64,000 bases of DNA. Origin: Rhytidiadelphus loreus (lineage: Eukaryota > Streptophyta > Bryopsida > Hypnales > Hylocomiaceae). Position 1 is the stretch's first letter, and each line of letters starts with the position of its first letter. The notes below the pieces were generated by a model. It saw only the letters and a program-made list of their open reading frames with translations. It searched no databases and had not been told where the DNA came from. Positions 44,801 to 57,999 of this stretch are shown piece after piece. A program made the position numbers and the translations under genes. The DNA lies in contig OX344762.1 in the NCBI GenBank assembly GCA_947034895.1, positions 32,530,760 through 32,594,759 of the forward strand, in the 5' to 3' direction.

Positions 44801-45117
44801 TCCCACCTCTTATTAGCAACGTCCAACTCCTGCTTTAGCAACGCGATGCAATTCTGCAAGCCCACTGTTTCCCGTAGACAATCAGCCCGTGTCTTCCCTT
44901 ACTCCTCTTCCAAGCCCTTCACGACGTTGCTAGTGCTAACAAGATGTTTAGTGTATCCTAAGAGACCAGAATCACCATGACAGAAGAATTCCAAGTAACC
45001 CTTCACCATTTGAGAAAGTGGCGGTTTCTCGATAACAAGATTTGTTGGGTACAAATTTCCATCTAACCACAAGTCCATATTGGTGGTTTCGGATTCTCTC
45101 AATGTTGGAAACTCCAA
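41853..45117 (-). pseudogene. Decayed conserved gene of unnamed transposon-associated family
   Basis: Read downwards from 45,117 the same frame runs to 42,484, broken only by stops (44,899 TAA, 44,563 TAG, 44,338 TAG, 44,065 TAA, 43,327 TAG and one more TAG near 43,171). Content in order: a coiled coil (ELDVANKRWEERSDKLF), a globular part with EWHLLADMKTIKCLYELKH and HGANAVHSCIYY, then LERVHICTLHALIRMMEK, LHGGNMRIMKDP and a FGEDHVTHYM-type end. After a probable intron near 42,300-42,480, another frame reads NNQGMEKSHHAAKAANQHH and ends at 41,853. I recognise the block order as a widely scattered family in repeat-rich eukaryotic genomes but know no name or function for it. It lies just outside the giant element. 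Confidence 0.55.
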
Positions 45118-45119
45118 TC

Positions 45120-46530
45120 TAGAGACTTGCTAATCAATTCAAACTCCTTTCTTAACAACAAGTGCAAACCTACTATCAAGAGCTACAGTTGTTGTGTAGG
45201 AACTACTCTTGCCTTTGTTAGTAACGTCTTGGAGTACCATCTTTTCCAACTAGATCAAAATTCTTGTGCATTGTGAGCTCTAAATTCTTACAAGGATAGT
45301 AAGCTAAATCCCTATGGCAACGTCAATGAGCCATCTCATTTGGCAGGAGACGATACAAGTGGCCTGTACTATGATCTAATGGCCAACATGTCCATGTTGA
45401 CATTCCCACAAGTCCTCCACATTCCCTGTTTCCCACGCTCGTGACATGGATTGTACAGTGCAAGGACAATAATTGAAACTACTGCTTCTAAACTTCACCC
45501 TAAACCCTATCTAAAGGAGAATCCGAAGTCAAGTATACTAGCGGACCTTCAATAAAATAGTCGCTGAATTATACTATTCTACTGGATGTGTATACTATTC
45601 TATTGGACGTGTTCATTGCCCGAAATGTCACGGTGCCAACATGGACCTCGATAGTACAGGACAGGGACTTCTCAACGTTGCCACCTAGGTCCGGCATGAG
45701 TACTCCAATGCCAACTCAGGGTGTACCAACAGCAGCCCATTGGGCCTCAACCTTGATGGAAACATCTAAAAGTTACAATTTAAATGGAATTACCCTTTTT
45801 CCAGATAGCAAAAAATTCATTTCTAAGGCAAAAGTACTGGCCATCTAAAAACCCAAATTTTGCTCTACTATCTATGGTTATAAAACACCTATGTTATAGG
45901 TACCTAATTTATAGACACCTTCAATGGTTGTAAGATACATACTTGTACTTAGACTCAATGTTTGTAGTCTCACATTTCTAGGCTTACACTCTAGCATTGT
46001 TCGGGCTTTAGGAGTTAAACATCCAAATCTAAAAGGGAAGATACTCAATATCGAATAATTGATCTAGATGCATTCAAAGGATATTTAGAGAGGGAATATG
46101 GAAAAATATATACATATATACATATACTGAGAGTATTTTGATTCTTCAATATTTTAAAATGCATTGTAAAATATTCTTACAATGATTTTTCATTGATTTT
46201 AGAAGTTTTATTTTGGAAGTGTCTCTCTTTGTAAGTGATTGATCTTCTACATAATATTGAATTGAATTATTCTTATCTTTACACTCATTTAGTTATTTAG
46301 ATTTTTGTATTGTACCCTCTCTAAGTCAAATCTTAGGAAGTCATTTGTATAATACTTGACAATATCCCTATGATCATGTAGTTAGCTAATGGCTAATATA
46401 ATATTTTCTTAATTGAAGAAAGTCAAATCTGAAATTTGATGGATTTTGATGGATTTCTAAGGCTACATATACCTAGAATACTAGGGGGGTAACTTTGCCT
46501 TGTGCACGCTAGCCGATGCACCTTTGTCCC
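45120..46530. other. No supported gene
   Basis: AT-rich; no repeats or frames that I can support. Confidence 0.4.
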
Positions 46531-46534
46531 ACTA

Positions 46535-46816
46535 CACTAATAATGGTATTTAGTGTTATGTTACCAATAGTGTTACCTAATTTTTACCAAACCCATTTAG
46601 AGTTTTACTTTCCACCTCTTGTGAGCTCATTTCTAATATGAAATTACCTTTAACACTAAATGAAGTCTTGTTAAAAATTTATATCCCAAAAAGATTCAAA
46701 AAGTTGTCAAATAGTGCCTATATTGACATTTAGTGTTAGTAACACTAGTGAAATTGTTGACATTTAGTGTTGTACTTCGTAATTAGTGTTGCCAACACTA
46801 TATATCATTATTAGTG
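46535..46816. mobile_element. TA-flanked MITE, copy 1
   Basis: Ends CACTAATAATGGTATTTAGTG and, inverted, CACTAATAATGATATATAGTG; flanked by TA on both sides. Contains several TTAGTGTT repeats. Homologous to 48,630-48,900. A TA duplication suggests Tc1/mariner (Stowaway-like). Confidence 0.7.
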
Positions 46817-47339
46817 TAATGATAGTAACCTTTTTCTATGATACATTTTTTAATTCCATGTTCACCAAAAATCAAACAATTCTTGAAATAAGTAGGTCAT
46901 GTTTTATTATAACCAACAACTATACTAAAAGTCACAATCTTCTTTTAATCTAACTAAAAGACACTTTTTACTTAAGGCCACTCAACAAAATGAAGAGATT
47001 TAAACACTCGATTTGATTGAGAGTTTAGAACAAATCTCAAGAGCTTGATATAAAAATCTAATATTATGATAGTTGAAAATGACCTAGAATCTCATTAGCA
47101 AGATTTTAGATGGAGTTTTTGATAGTTTCAATCCTACAAAAACATAATCCTTCAAGTTTAGTGACTCGAGAATTGAGCCAAAGCCAAAATGCTCATATCA
47201 AATAAAATAAGATTATTTTGATATGTTTTAAATAGAGGACTATAATGAACTTTTGTGATTTTCTTAAACTACGAATTGATGTTTAAAATTGATCAATAAA
47301 ATGTTAAACCAACCTATAAATCAATATCTTGACATCCTC

Positions 47340-48225
47340 TTCACCCCTAAAGATCAAAACTATGTTTTCACCAAAAACGCTCCAAAACTGGCATTACTTA
47401 ACCGTAGGATCTTATAGTAAAATAGTTTGAAAAGATGTGCAAAAAACAATTTCAAAATTTTCCACAATGTAAATTGCAAGATATTAATATTTGATTGACA
47501 AAAATCTTTTTTTTGGCCCTATGAATACAAGCAGTTGCACTTCACAAGGTCACATTTGTATAAAAAAATGTCCAAATGGTGTTTATTCTTTGAATTCATT
47601 CCTCAAGTCAAGTTGGCTACATGCTTGAAAAAATCTAAATCATTCGGAATTGCACAACATATAGGAAAAAAATAGTAAGTAGAAAGAAGTACAAAGTGAA
47701 TCAAAACACTAAATTGTTAAGAATTTAATTATAAAATTGAAAATTCCAATCCAAACGGTGGTAATGTAGTAATAAACAATATACATCATATATTTTTATT
47801 TTTTCATAAAATATAAAAAATTGAGTTAAATAAAAGACTCCCAAGTTTATTTTCAAGTAAAAAATCCATAACTACCCGCAAACTAAAACACCTCATAACT
47901 TTCATCTTACAAATCAAAATAGAATGATTCAAAGCTTTCCACATATATATAAATCAAGAAAACCAATTTCAATTTTTTATTTTTTTTAAAAGTGATTTTT
48001 AAAGAATTTTTTTGGACTGCCCAAAGTACTTGCCGACTGCTTAAAATTACATATTGTGCTATAACTTTTAGTCAAAAGTTATGAAAATTGTTGTGCCTTA
48101 AAGCTACTCCTCAGGCACACATTGTGTGAAATTTTCAAAAAAAAGAAAAGAAAAATTCCATCTATAGTGAGGTGCTTCAAATCACTATGTTGCCAAAAAA
48201 CAATGTTTGATCCTCTAGGGGTTGA
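47340..48225. mobile_element. TTAA-type element, diverged
   Basis: Left TTCACCCCTAAAGATC, right GATCCTCTAGGGGTTGA. The internal TTAACCGTAGGATCTTATAG block matches the 3682-5137 element. Confidence 0.65.
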
Positions 48226-48629
48226 AATTAAAGCTTGGATTCAACTTGAATCAAGTCCATCCCCACCATTTATTCAAAGTTGGACATTCATATAAAATGT
48301 TCTCTTTACCAAAAGTAAAATGAACCAAACTACAAAGAATTGTTAACCCATTGGATCCATTACATGTATAAAGAACTCAATTATCAAGCTCATGATCTCC
48401 AAAACAAAGTAAAGTACATTCCATTGCATACATTGTAAATACACAATAATATTTTATTATACAATAGCATAATAGCATACCTTGTGGTACAATAGTATAT
48501 AATTGTTGTTGTACTATCATATTACTAGTGTGTACTATGATATTTGGCAACAATCATCAAAGTAATATTTCTAGCATCCATCCAACTTGGTACCCACTTT
48601 GATGTCATGCAAAAGGATACTAGACACTA

Positions 48630-48900
48630 CACTACTGATGGTATTTAGTGTTATGTTACAAATAGTGTTACATGATTTTTACCATACCCATTTAGAGTTT
48701 TACTTTTCACCTCTGGTGAGCTCATTTCTAATATGAAATTACCTGTAACACTAAATGAAGTCTTGTTAAAAATTTATATTCCAAAAAATTCAAAAAGTTG
48801 TCAAATAATGCCTCTATTGACATTTAGTGTTAGTAACACTAATGAAATTAGTGTTGTACTTCATAATTAGTGTTGCCAACACTATATACCATTATTCATG
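48630..48900. mobile_element. TA-flanked MITE, copy 2
   Basis: Ends CACTACTGATGGTATTTAGTG and, inverted, CATGAATAATGGTATATAGTG; flanked by TA. Long stretches are identical to copy 1. Confidence 0.7.
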
Positions 48901-48902
48901 TA

Positions 48903-49616
48903 CTTTTTTAGTACTTTTCACAGTTTTACAAAACATACTACCTTTCTACTACTTTTCACAATTCTACTAAATATTCATCTCAAACAAAATACAAGCAACA
49001 TCCTAATCCCAGTACTAGTAGAAAGCTGATCTTGGAGCACCATGAACATCAAAGCTTGTTGCTAGAGACCCGTATGGGCACCAAACTCTAGTGCTCTCTC
49101 CCAGATAACTTAGATATTCTATAAAAACGAATCATAAACACGAGAGACGAGATAATGAACGAAATGAATGCCTCAAGCCTGAAGTAGGCATCCGACGAAG
49201 ACTCAAAACAATACGAAGCTGGAAACAATTCTTGGGCATAACATTCGAACCAATTACTCAACAAAAAAACCCTGTTGATTCTCGTATATATCTTATAAGA
49301 ATTTCTATAAGGGTTCAGTCCAGTAGTATGGATTACATGAATTTCCAGCTATCGTTAAAATTAAAGACGGACACACGGCAGATCAGCATCAACATTTTAT
49401 ACCAAGCAGGTGGTCTCTAATGTCCAGCCCCATGCGCTGTATCATTTATGGGTAAAACTATAGGCCGCTCTTGATACCTAACCCAACTGTAACCTGACCT
49501 CAAAAACACATACAAAGGGAATGACGTGATGTCGTCTGTAAAAAAATCAAACGCCTTTCATACGTTCAAAAACCATAACCAAAACAAAATGAGCAAAAGA
49601 CATGACATTTACATGC
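48903..49616. other. 3' flank of DnaJ gene A
   Basis: No gene seen. It should contain the 3' untranslated region and terminator of the minus-strand DnaJ gene. Confidence 0.4.
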
Positions 49617-52505
49617 CTATTGCTGGGCGCACTGAATACGAGGTCCAGAAGATTCGTCGTCATCCTCATCGTATGCCTCCTGCTGTTGCTGCTGCTTCCT
49701 CCTCATCTCATCCTCAATGTTCACATCAATTAGGGTCGTTTCCTCACATTCGTCCAACTCCATGTCCGTCAATTGGCTACCTGGTCTACGAGGTAGAATA
49801 GCTTGCAATGCCACGCACTGATCCGCTGTCATGGAGCCCGACTCTGGGAAATCCACTGCAAAATGCAAATACATCCGACCTTTCATGAAAGGCCTCTGAT
49901 AGTGCGGCATGCCCTCGTCGTTGATAGCCTTGAATTGACCTGCTCGCAGAAAAAAAAAACGTCAGCAAACCAAGGACAACAGATGGTACCACCCAATACC
50001 CTTCAGGCACGGAATTTCTCTCAAAAACGTCATGCACCTTCACTCTTCTCCGTAACTAGTGCCGACGTATTAGCGCACCATGCATTACAGAGGTACACGC
50101 CATGACATCTAGCCGTGACTTCAAAGTAGGGAGATGATGACACAAAACAGTACCTGGCTTGACAATTTCCCCGGCGTTCAACTTGATCAGGAGCTGCCGA
50201 CCATCCAAGTGCGTCAGAGGAAATTGGAAACCACACAACGCTTCTGTCAGGCTCAGACTGTGCTCCACGAACAAATCGTCTCCTTTCCTCTTGAATTTCG
50301 GGTGCTCCTTCTGTTGCAAAACGAAAACGATATCTCCTGTCTGCGTATCAGGCTGCACACAACGCACGAAACACAAAATCACATCCAAATGTCAGCTGCA
50401 GGCTCCCGAAGCAAAACTAATCATCACGGTACCTCGAGATCCCATATCCCAACAAACCCGGCATGTCTCTAGCGGCAACACACCGAACCATAACCACACA
50501 GGCACACCAAGGTGTCGAAACACCACGTACCGCCTCATCAGCCTCGCCTTGGAACGTGATCTTCTGTCCATGCATCATACCCTTCTCCACATGCACCTCC
50601 AACAATTTCTTGTCCTGCACAACCTTCTGACCCTTGCACTGACCACACTTGTCCTTCTCGCTGATGGTCTCGCCTGCACAACAGGAAACACTTATTCAGT
50701 CAAGGACACGGCCACACACCAAACAATGCACATCACTCCTCCACCTCACTTACATGCAGTCGGCTATCGAGGGAAGTTCAAGCACCTGCGCCTCTGCAGT
50801 CGGAGCACACGTGCTGCATCTGCTGAATCATGTTGGGACCCAGATGCCGAATCGAAACCTTCATGCCCGAACCCTGACAACCCGCGCACCGACTGGATGC
50901 ACCGGTCTTCGATCCTTTCCTGCATCATTCAAAACACTCAATCCTCAGAATTCGCCACAACATCACGATTGACGTCATATGGCTTAAGGTTGGAGCTTCC
51001 TGAGAATGAAAAAAAAGAGACGCTTCCCACACTTGCGGATGCAGGAAAATGAATCCCAGCCGTTGCACTCGAACGACGGGATGACCCAGGCCAGGCACAC
51101 ACACACACACGTTCACACCATAGGCCACTCGCACATTCCAAGCGCCATACAGTCCAATATAGAAACGAGAAATCGCGCTCAGCTCAATGCAACACGTAGC
51201 TGGGTAGGAAATCGCCTGGGTCACCGTCCGCACGTCCAGCGCTCGACAATTAATGCTCAGAAGGTGGTTCCCACAATCACCGAACCCTAATCAACTCGTA
51301 CTATCGCTGCGAAAAATCAATTCATCCATCATGGACGCTATCCGAGAAAATGAAAAAATGACGTCCCAAACAAACTGCGATTATGCTCCACGTGTGATTT
51401 GACCGGGGTTCACACTGACGCTGCTTTAACCTAAGCTTCTCGCCGCAAGCGTCCACTTCAGAACAACCGTTCAGGACGAATGAGAACACCCTCCGAAAGC
51501 CCACCAGGTGCCCACTTTCAACCCTACCAATTACTCCCATCCAACACCGAACTACAAGTGGCACCGAGATTTACCCTTTGCATTTCGAGCAGATGACGTT
51601 CCTCGACAAAGACAGCTTCTTCGAAGTTCCGTTGTAGAGTTCGTCCAAAGAAACCTTCAGGGGATGGACAACGTCTTCTCCCCTTCTCTGTCGTCGGCCA
51701 CCCCTGCCGCTGCTGCCTGGAACAGGATAAACACATCCATTTACAGAAAATCAGCTTCCAAACCAAAATGCTCAACGACTTTATATTCGAGGCGGGACTC
51801 GGACCAGACATATCTGCGTCCAAATCCGAACGTCTACAACTAACGTACCTCCAAACGAACCGCTGCCACCACCGAAGAAAGACTCAAAAATGTCGAACGG
51901 ATTGTGGGATCCACCGCCTCCACCCATCCCTTCCTTGAGAGCGTCTTCTCCATATTGGTCATACAAATCACGCTTCTCGGGATCGCTCAACACCTCGTAA
52001 GCCTGAGCGAGCTCCTTGAACTGCACACACCAGGACACACGTTAACTCACCGCAAACAAGCATCACGCGAGGGGGCCACAGCAGTCCCGGTTCCGCCCGA
52101 CCAGTACCTATCAACTCCGCGGGACATTTGACATCAGACCGAGAAAAACTTCCCGGAGTCAATGAAATGGCAAAAGCCAAAACCGCACGCACAACCATGC
52201 AACGATCCACTCCACATACCATCCCCCGTCGCGTAATTTCGGAAACCTTTCCACACGACAAGCACGGGATCGCAACAATTTCACTCACGAGCCCGCACCA
52301 CGCAACCCTACGGACCTAACCCAATTCAATTCCGATTGACGCACAACCCTACCTTCTCCGGATCCCCACCCTTGTCGGGATGGTTCTTAATTGCCGCCTT
52401 CCTGTACGCCTTCTTCAGCTCATCCTGCGACGCGGTCTTCGAAACCCCGAGAACGTCATAATACTTCGAGTTGTCGCTCTTCTTCGATGGCATGCGCCCG
52501 AACAT
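49617..52505 (-). CDS. DnaJ/Hsp40 co-chaperone, plant J2/J3 type (copy A)
   Basis: Type I J-protein of 421 residues that stimulates Hsp70 ATPase and delivers clients; cytosolic and membrane-associated. Seven exons: 52505-52353, 52020-51849, 51716-51575, 50919-50786, 50673-50531, 50352-50154, 49939-49617, all with GT-AG borders. J domain with NHPDKGG (HPD at 42-44), Gly/Phe-rich linker ([13 protein letters not shown]), four CxxCxGxG-type zinc repeats (Cys 151/154, 167/170, 194/197, 210/213), two C-terminal client-binding domains, and C-terminal CAQQ, the farnesylation box of plant J2/J3. Length agrees with the family (about 420). Start chosen at the first ATG in frame (MFGRMPSKK). Introns are G+C-rich compared with copy B. 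Apparently functional. Confidence 0.95.
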
Positions 52506-53200
52506 GGCTGCCAACCGCGCCTACCGACCAAAGACGGAGCGAGGAGGCGATCAATCGAGCAAGCGGAGTCGCAGATGCACAACCTACGTACGGCTCCTCC
52601 ACAACCAGGTGACGAAGCAACAAACGAGGGCCGGGCCAAATCACGCGGCCAGGAATGCGTCCCAACGAGCGATCCGGCTGCCGCAGCGCCCGATTGTTGC
52701 AAGAAAGGCCGGTCCTAGCACTAATTTCCGAAGCAAGGCTGCTGCTGCGGAGGCAAGGCAAGGCAAGGCGCCTTCTGCAACCCTAACGAAGTGAACGAGG
52801 AGGCAGGCAGGCAGGCAGGCAGCTCAATTTGCCATGGGTGATGGGGCCTTCCTTTTCCCCTTTTTTCCCTTCGGACGGACTTCCAGCACCTTCTATGGGC
52901 CTCCGGTCATCCTTCGCTGCGGGCGTCCGCAGTCCACAAACAGTGATCCAGGGGTCTCCCGCCGCGACGCCATCCCTGCCATCCGTGACCCGGACCCCAA
53001 TCGACGGCCAGAAACTCCACTTGGGCGTGGGCTCATCTCGGCCCTCTGCGGGTGGCATCCGACGGTCAGGGCGGACTCGTAGTGGGGGCTGGACTGCCAA
53101 CTCGGATTCAGGTGGGTCCGTCCCTGTGGCTGGTGTCCGTGTACTGTAGTAAGTTACTGTAGTGGCTCATTTTGCACATGTTTTGTCGGGCGGCGAGCGA
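52506..53200. other. G+C-rich 5' flank of DnaJ gene A
   Basis: CpG-rich promoter/5' UTR region with a (GGCA)n run at about 52,803-52,821. Open frames here on either strand look like by-products of high G+C. No clear TATA box. Confidence 0.4.
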
Positions 53201-54538
53201 GGGGGGGACTTGTTCTATTTCAGGATCATTCCGTATTTCGCGGGTATTGTCTGTATGGCCACTTTCCGCGGCAAGGGCAACTTTGGAATTGTCTGGATGC
53301 TTCCGCGGTCAAGGGGACCTTTTCTTTATTGTAGGAATAGAATTTTGGAATGGAAGGGTTTTTATTGTGGTGGGAGCCTATGAAAAAGAATAATTTTCGC
53401 TGTATCACAAGTAAGTTAGACTCTAGACCCTTCAAGGACAAGTTGATTACGGTAGAAATCATTTGTTTTGATACCATGTGAATTTTTGGTTTAAAATAAT
53501 GGAGAAAATAATGGAAAAGCACTCGTTAGAAGTCAATGTGATGTAGATGACCTTCCCTTTTTTACACAAAATTTGGAGGATGAATAGTTTCACTTTTGTC
53601 TTATATGGAGAGATTCTTTGTCATTTATTGACCGAAAAACGTCCTTGGTGTCATTTATGGGCTAAAGAAGGAATGCCAACATCATTGGTTACAAATGTCA
53701 TGCTTTGTGTTCTTTGGTTTTACTTATGGATTCAAATTTCTGAAATTTTTAAAATTGGAACCATGCCTATTCAATGCACTTTTCAAGGTGAAGACTTTAG
53801 AATAGAGTCCTAAAATCACACCATAATCAATAAGGTTAGTGTAATTTTTGGCAATTTTCAAATTTTTGATGATATCAACAAATGATAATTTACTTCTTTT
53901 TTTAATTTATTGGATCAATTATGTGCATGATGAACTCTAGTCTTTCAACAAAAAAATTGAAATAAAAAATGCATTATATGGCTATGAAATATAAATTGAA
54001 TGCATTGCTTAATTCAACAAAGGCAAGGACATTAAAATGTAACAATGGTCCATATTGCAACCCATACTCTTTCTAGGATGGCTAATGCTATCCTATGCTT
54101 TCAATTCCACAAAGTATTAAATATTGTGAGAACCAACATCATTTGCATGTTTGTCAAACTGTTGTTATTTTAAATTCTTTAAATGTCAATTTCCTTTAAT
54201 TTTTGTGTACAACAGTTTGAAATGATGTATACCAACACACCAAAGCACCCAAAAAAATTTTGGAGTTTGAAGAAAAAAGTGGCAAAAGATACAATAATTC
54301 CAAAGCATGTTGAAAAAAACTAAGTTTTTAATATGGCTAACTATGAAATTGATTTTCTTTCAAATCTCAATTGATGTTTTCTTCAAACTTCCATAGTGAC
54401 GTGTGGTATGTTGCACACTACAACTTCCATGTGTCTACTTCTAGACTTTATCTATTGATGCTTATGATATGGTTGTTTGAATGAAAACATTTCAAAATTA
54501 TACTCAATTTTGTTAGTCACTGTAATTTATTTACATTT
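53201..54538. other. AT-rich spacer
   Basis: No supported gene. Confidence 0.4.
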
Positions 54539-55400
54539 GTTAATCCTTCATGTCTCAAGACCATTTTCCATCAAAAAAATATTGAAAACCACAATTTTTA
54601 TTGCTAAAAGAAAAATCATTGAAAAAATATATTTTTTGCCATATCTAACCATAGGATCTTGCAATAGAATAGTATTAGAATATGTGGAAGAAATTGTAGA
54701 AACCTTGCATGTGTAGATTGCAAAATATTAGTGTTAAAAGTGAAGAATTTTTTTTTGCACCTTGTGTTACTTGATTATAAGACTTTGAATCTTTGTTACT
54801 TGAAAATTTTGCACTATAGATTTTGAGTTTCTATTTTTTTATGTGGAAGACTTGAGTTGAGACTCTAGGAAAAAAAAATTATTTTCATTCATTAAAAATT
54901 TATTTAGCAAAAAAATATATGAGATAGAATGGAAATCTAAAACGTTAGTAGTTCTAAATTAGAATCAAAACACACTAATCCCAAGGGTGATATTGTTCTA
55001 GCAAGTAAATTGATCTTTGTGGACCCTTTTTTTCTGGTAAAATTAGGTTAGGAAATGAATCCTAGAAGTTATTTTTTGAAGAAGATTCTTGAATTACTTG
55101 AAAACAAAATTTCCATAATTTTCACATCACTAATCCAAATGGATTGAATGAAAACTTTCTATATAGACAAAAATATGATCTATGAGAAATAAATTAAAAA
55201 ACAATTATTTCTAATTTTTGTGGTTTTCTGTTGTTTGCTAATAAACTATTTTTTGAACCTAGGAGGGCATAACTTAGTTAATATGTCTATCTGTTTGCAA
55301 AAGGAGTTTAAGAAAATCATGGCAGAATTGAGGTTATAAGAACCTCTCCAAACCTTCAAGTGTCTCATAAGGAGACACTTAGGACTTTGGGGGGGATAAA
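54539..55400. mobile_element. TTAA-type element, diverged
   Basis: The internal block GCCATATCTAACCATAGGAT matches the 3682-5137 element. Right end GGACTTTGGGGGGGATAAA is near 55,400; left end TTAATCCTTCATGTCTC is weak. Confidence 0.5.
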
Positions 55401-56465
55401 TTTATTTCTCAAGTTTGAATATTTATTTTTAGAATATTTAACACCAAATCTACAAGCAATCTAAAGTAATAAGTTACACTTAATTTTATTGTCAATATTT
55501 GGAATATTCATTCTTCATTCCAATTAAGGTTGAGGAAAAATGTGGATCTTGTTACCATCTTCAAGAATAGTACATATAATCACCACCAAGCTATTGTGAC
55601 TACTTTAGAAATGGCCTATTCAAGTTGGAGGGGAGAGACCTATCACCAAGGTACTTTACTACATTGATCTTGGAGTTTGATGGATGACTTCATTGTTAGT
55701 TATAGAAGTTTAAAAAATGCACCTTTTGGTTCAATAGTTGGAGTATTTTGGTAACTACCTTGGTCATTAGGGCCATATCTTTCCTAAATTAATTCTAAAA
55801 CATTGTTGAAGATGAGAAGAGTCCTCTGGATGACTTCATCTAAAATAATAGGATGGAAAATATGTATTTTCATCCATTTAAAAAACATAGTTGATGGGTA
55901 CATTTTTAATAGGTAGAATTGTAGATTTCCTCATTATGGTTTTATTGACTTTAAAAAAAAAATGCTTAATCTATAGATCACCCTTGAAGTGTGTTTTGGC
56001 CATTTCTTGTTGTTTACTCTTGATGTGAATATAGCTATAAAAATGATATTTTTTGAATAATGATATGAAGCTTATCAAATATAGTTTCTATTCCTATAGA
56101 AAAATTTGAAAGAAAAATTTAAATAGAAATATGAACTTTGGACCTATTTCTATGGTTTGATTTTTCTAATTTTAGAAAGATATGATTATTTTAATTTATA
56201 TCATGATGTTATACACTACAACATACATCTACAGTGAAAATTTCCATATTTTTTAGTTAATTCTATACTATTTGGGATGAATTTTGATAATTTAAAAAAA
56301 ATTCAATAATTTCTAAAAAAATTTATGGCTTATAATAGACATTTGACTTCATCTTTGAGAATTAAACATAAAAAGTTTCATTTATATCTAATTGTAATTT
56401 GACAACAAACAAAGAAATGGGTAGTATAGCGTGAAATCAATACTCATGGAAACCGTCCCTTGTTT
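55401..56465. other. AT-rich spacer
   Basis: No supported gene. Confidence 0.4.
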
Positions 56466-56469
56466 GTAC

Positions 56470-57169
56470 TTAGCCCTTAAACAATGCTAAGGCTAAAAAG
56501 TGTCCAATTAATGACTACCTTGGATTTAGACATGTTAAAAGATCACATGGGAAAAGAAAACACGACGATATCACTTATGGATTGAAAGATTATAATGTTT
56601 GATCATGAGGGTGTTGACGTTGCAAAAGTGATTTGAACTCTTTCAATCTTCTTTTCACATGTCAAATCTAAAAAGTTGGTCACAAAAAAATATGAAGTTA
56701 AAGGGCCTAACATATATAATGCCAATCAATTTATGGCTTCTCAAAATCTACTCTACAATTTCTTTAAATAAATTTATAATGTAATTTTTTCTCTAAGATC
56801 TAATGTATTTAAAGGCTCATTTCCAAGAGTCTTCTACAATTTCTTTAAATAAATTTATGATGTAATTTTTTCTCCAAGATCTAATGTATTTAAAGGCTCA
56901 TTTCCAAGAGTCCTCTACAATTTCTTTAAATAAATTTATAATGTAATTTTTTCTCCAAGATCTAATGTATTTAAAGGCTCATTTCCAAAAGTCCTCAACA
57001 CGTAGAAAGTCCAAATTGCAATGGACATCCTTGCACAAAATCTTGAACAAAAAAAACATTATCAATCATTTTCAAAATCAAATTTTTGATGCTAAAAATA
57101 GACTTATAAAATAATTCTTAAAAAATACAAACCACTAAAAATAGCAATGCCTCTAGCATTTAGGGGCTA
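56470..57169. mobile_element. TTAA-type element, second subfamily
   Basis: Left TTAGCCCTTAAACAATGC, right GCATTTAGGGGCTAA. Interior is homologous to 29,457-30,060 in reverse. Includes an 81-bp triplication. Confidence 0.6.
56752..56994. repeat. 81-bp unit repeated three times
   Basis: Three near-identical 81-bp copies starting TCTACAATTTCTTTAAATAA at 56,752, 56,833 and 56,914, inside the TTAA-type element. Confidence 0.92.
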
Positions 57170-57999
57170 ACCCAAGAAGGATGCCGCGGACAATAAGTGT
57201 CCAATGAATGAAAGTGGAGAACATCTACAATAGCTTGACTTCAAATGAGTACTTTTGGATTTTTTTATTGCATGATTTCCAGGGTCACCACCCGCGTCAT
57301 TCTAGGGTTAAGGGTTAAAAAAACAAAAACACTCATAGAAGGTCACACTACCATTCCTGTGCAAGGTCCTGTGCAAGGTCACACCAGCAGTCCTGTGCAA
57401 GACCTTTCCTTTTTGCACAAAATTCCAAGGATGAACGTATGCCCTTCTGTCTTCCATACGAGGATTCTGTCATCCATCGGACCAGAGGAGTCCGCAGCCT
57501 CCTCACGGGGTCAGAGTAAGGACCAAAGTGTTCCAAAGGATGACAGAACCTTAAAACTCAAAAATTTGCGACCAGCATGGTTTTCTCTTCTTTCGGAAAA
57601 TTCGACCCCTAATTTCATTTCAAGGGTATGGAATAAGTGATAAATATTTGCGCACAAAATACGGAAGCGTCCAATGACCCCCCCCAAAATTATGCATTTC
57701 AGCATTCAATCAAGGAAGAGAAGAATCCACTCATGCGAAATGCAAAGCTCTCTGAGATGGGGTCAATACGCTTCTCAATTCAATTCGGTAATCTAGCGAG
57801 TTTAACATACTTTCGTCATTATATTCCCACACTAGATAAGCGTCATCGTGTTCACCTACTTTCATGGGCATCGTACAATTTAGACGCCCTCGCCTAAAAC
57901 AATCAACCTACCATCTACTTCTAACAAAGTGGTCATGGATAAGAAAATCGACTCATGTACGATTAAGTCAGCGGATCCAGTTACGTGTGCATGTCAGGC
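57170..57999. other. 3' flank of DnaJ gene B
   Basis: No gene. Short direct repeats of TCCTGTGCAAGGTC lie near 57,355-57,405. Confidence 0.4.

Noticed and set aside
50159..51052. Long plus-strand frame opposite DnaJ gene A
   Set aside because: Antisense shadow crossing several exons and introns of a well-supported gene; no recognisable domain.
52829..53149. G+C-rich frames upstream of DnaJ gene A
   Set aside because: Several overlapping frames on both strands in a CpG-rich promoter region; none shows a domain.
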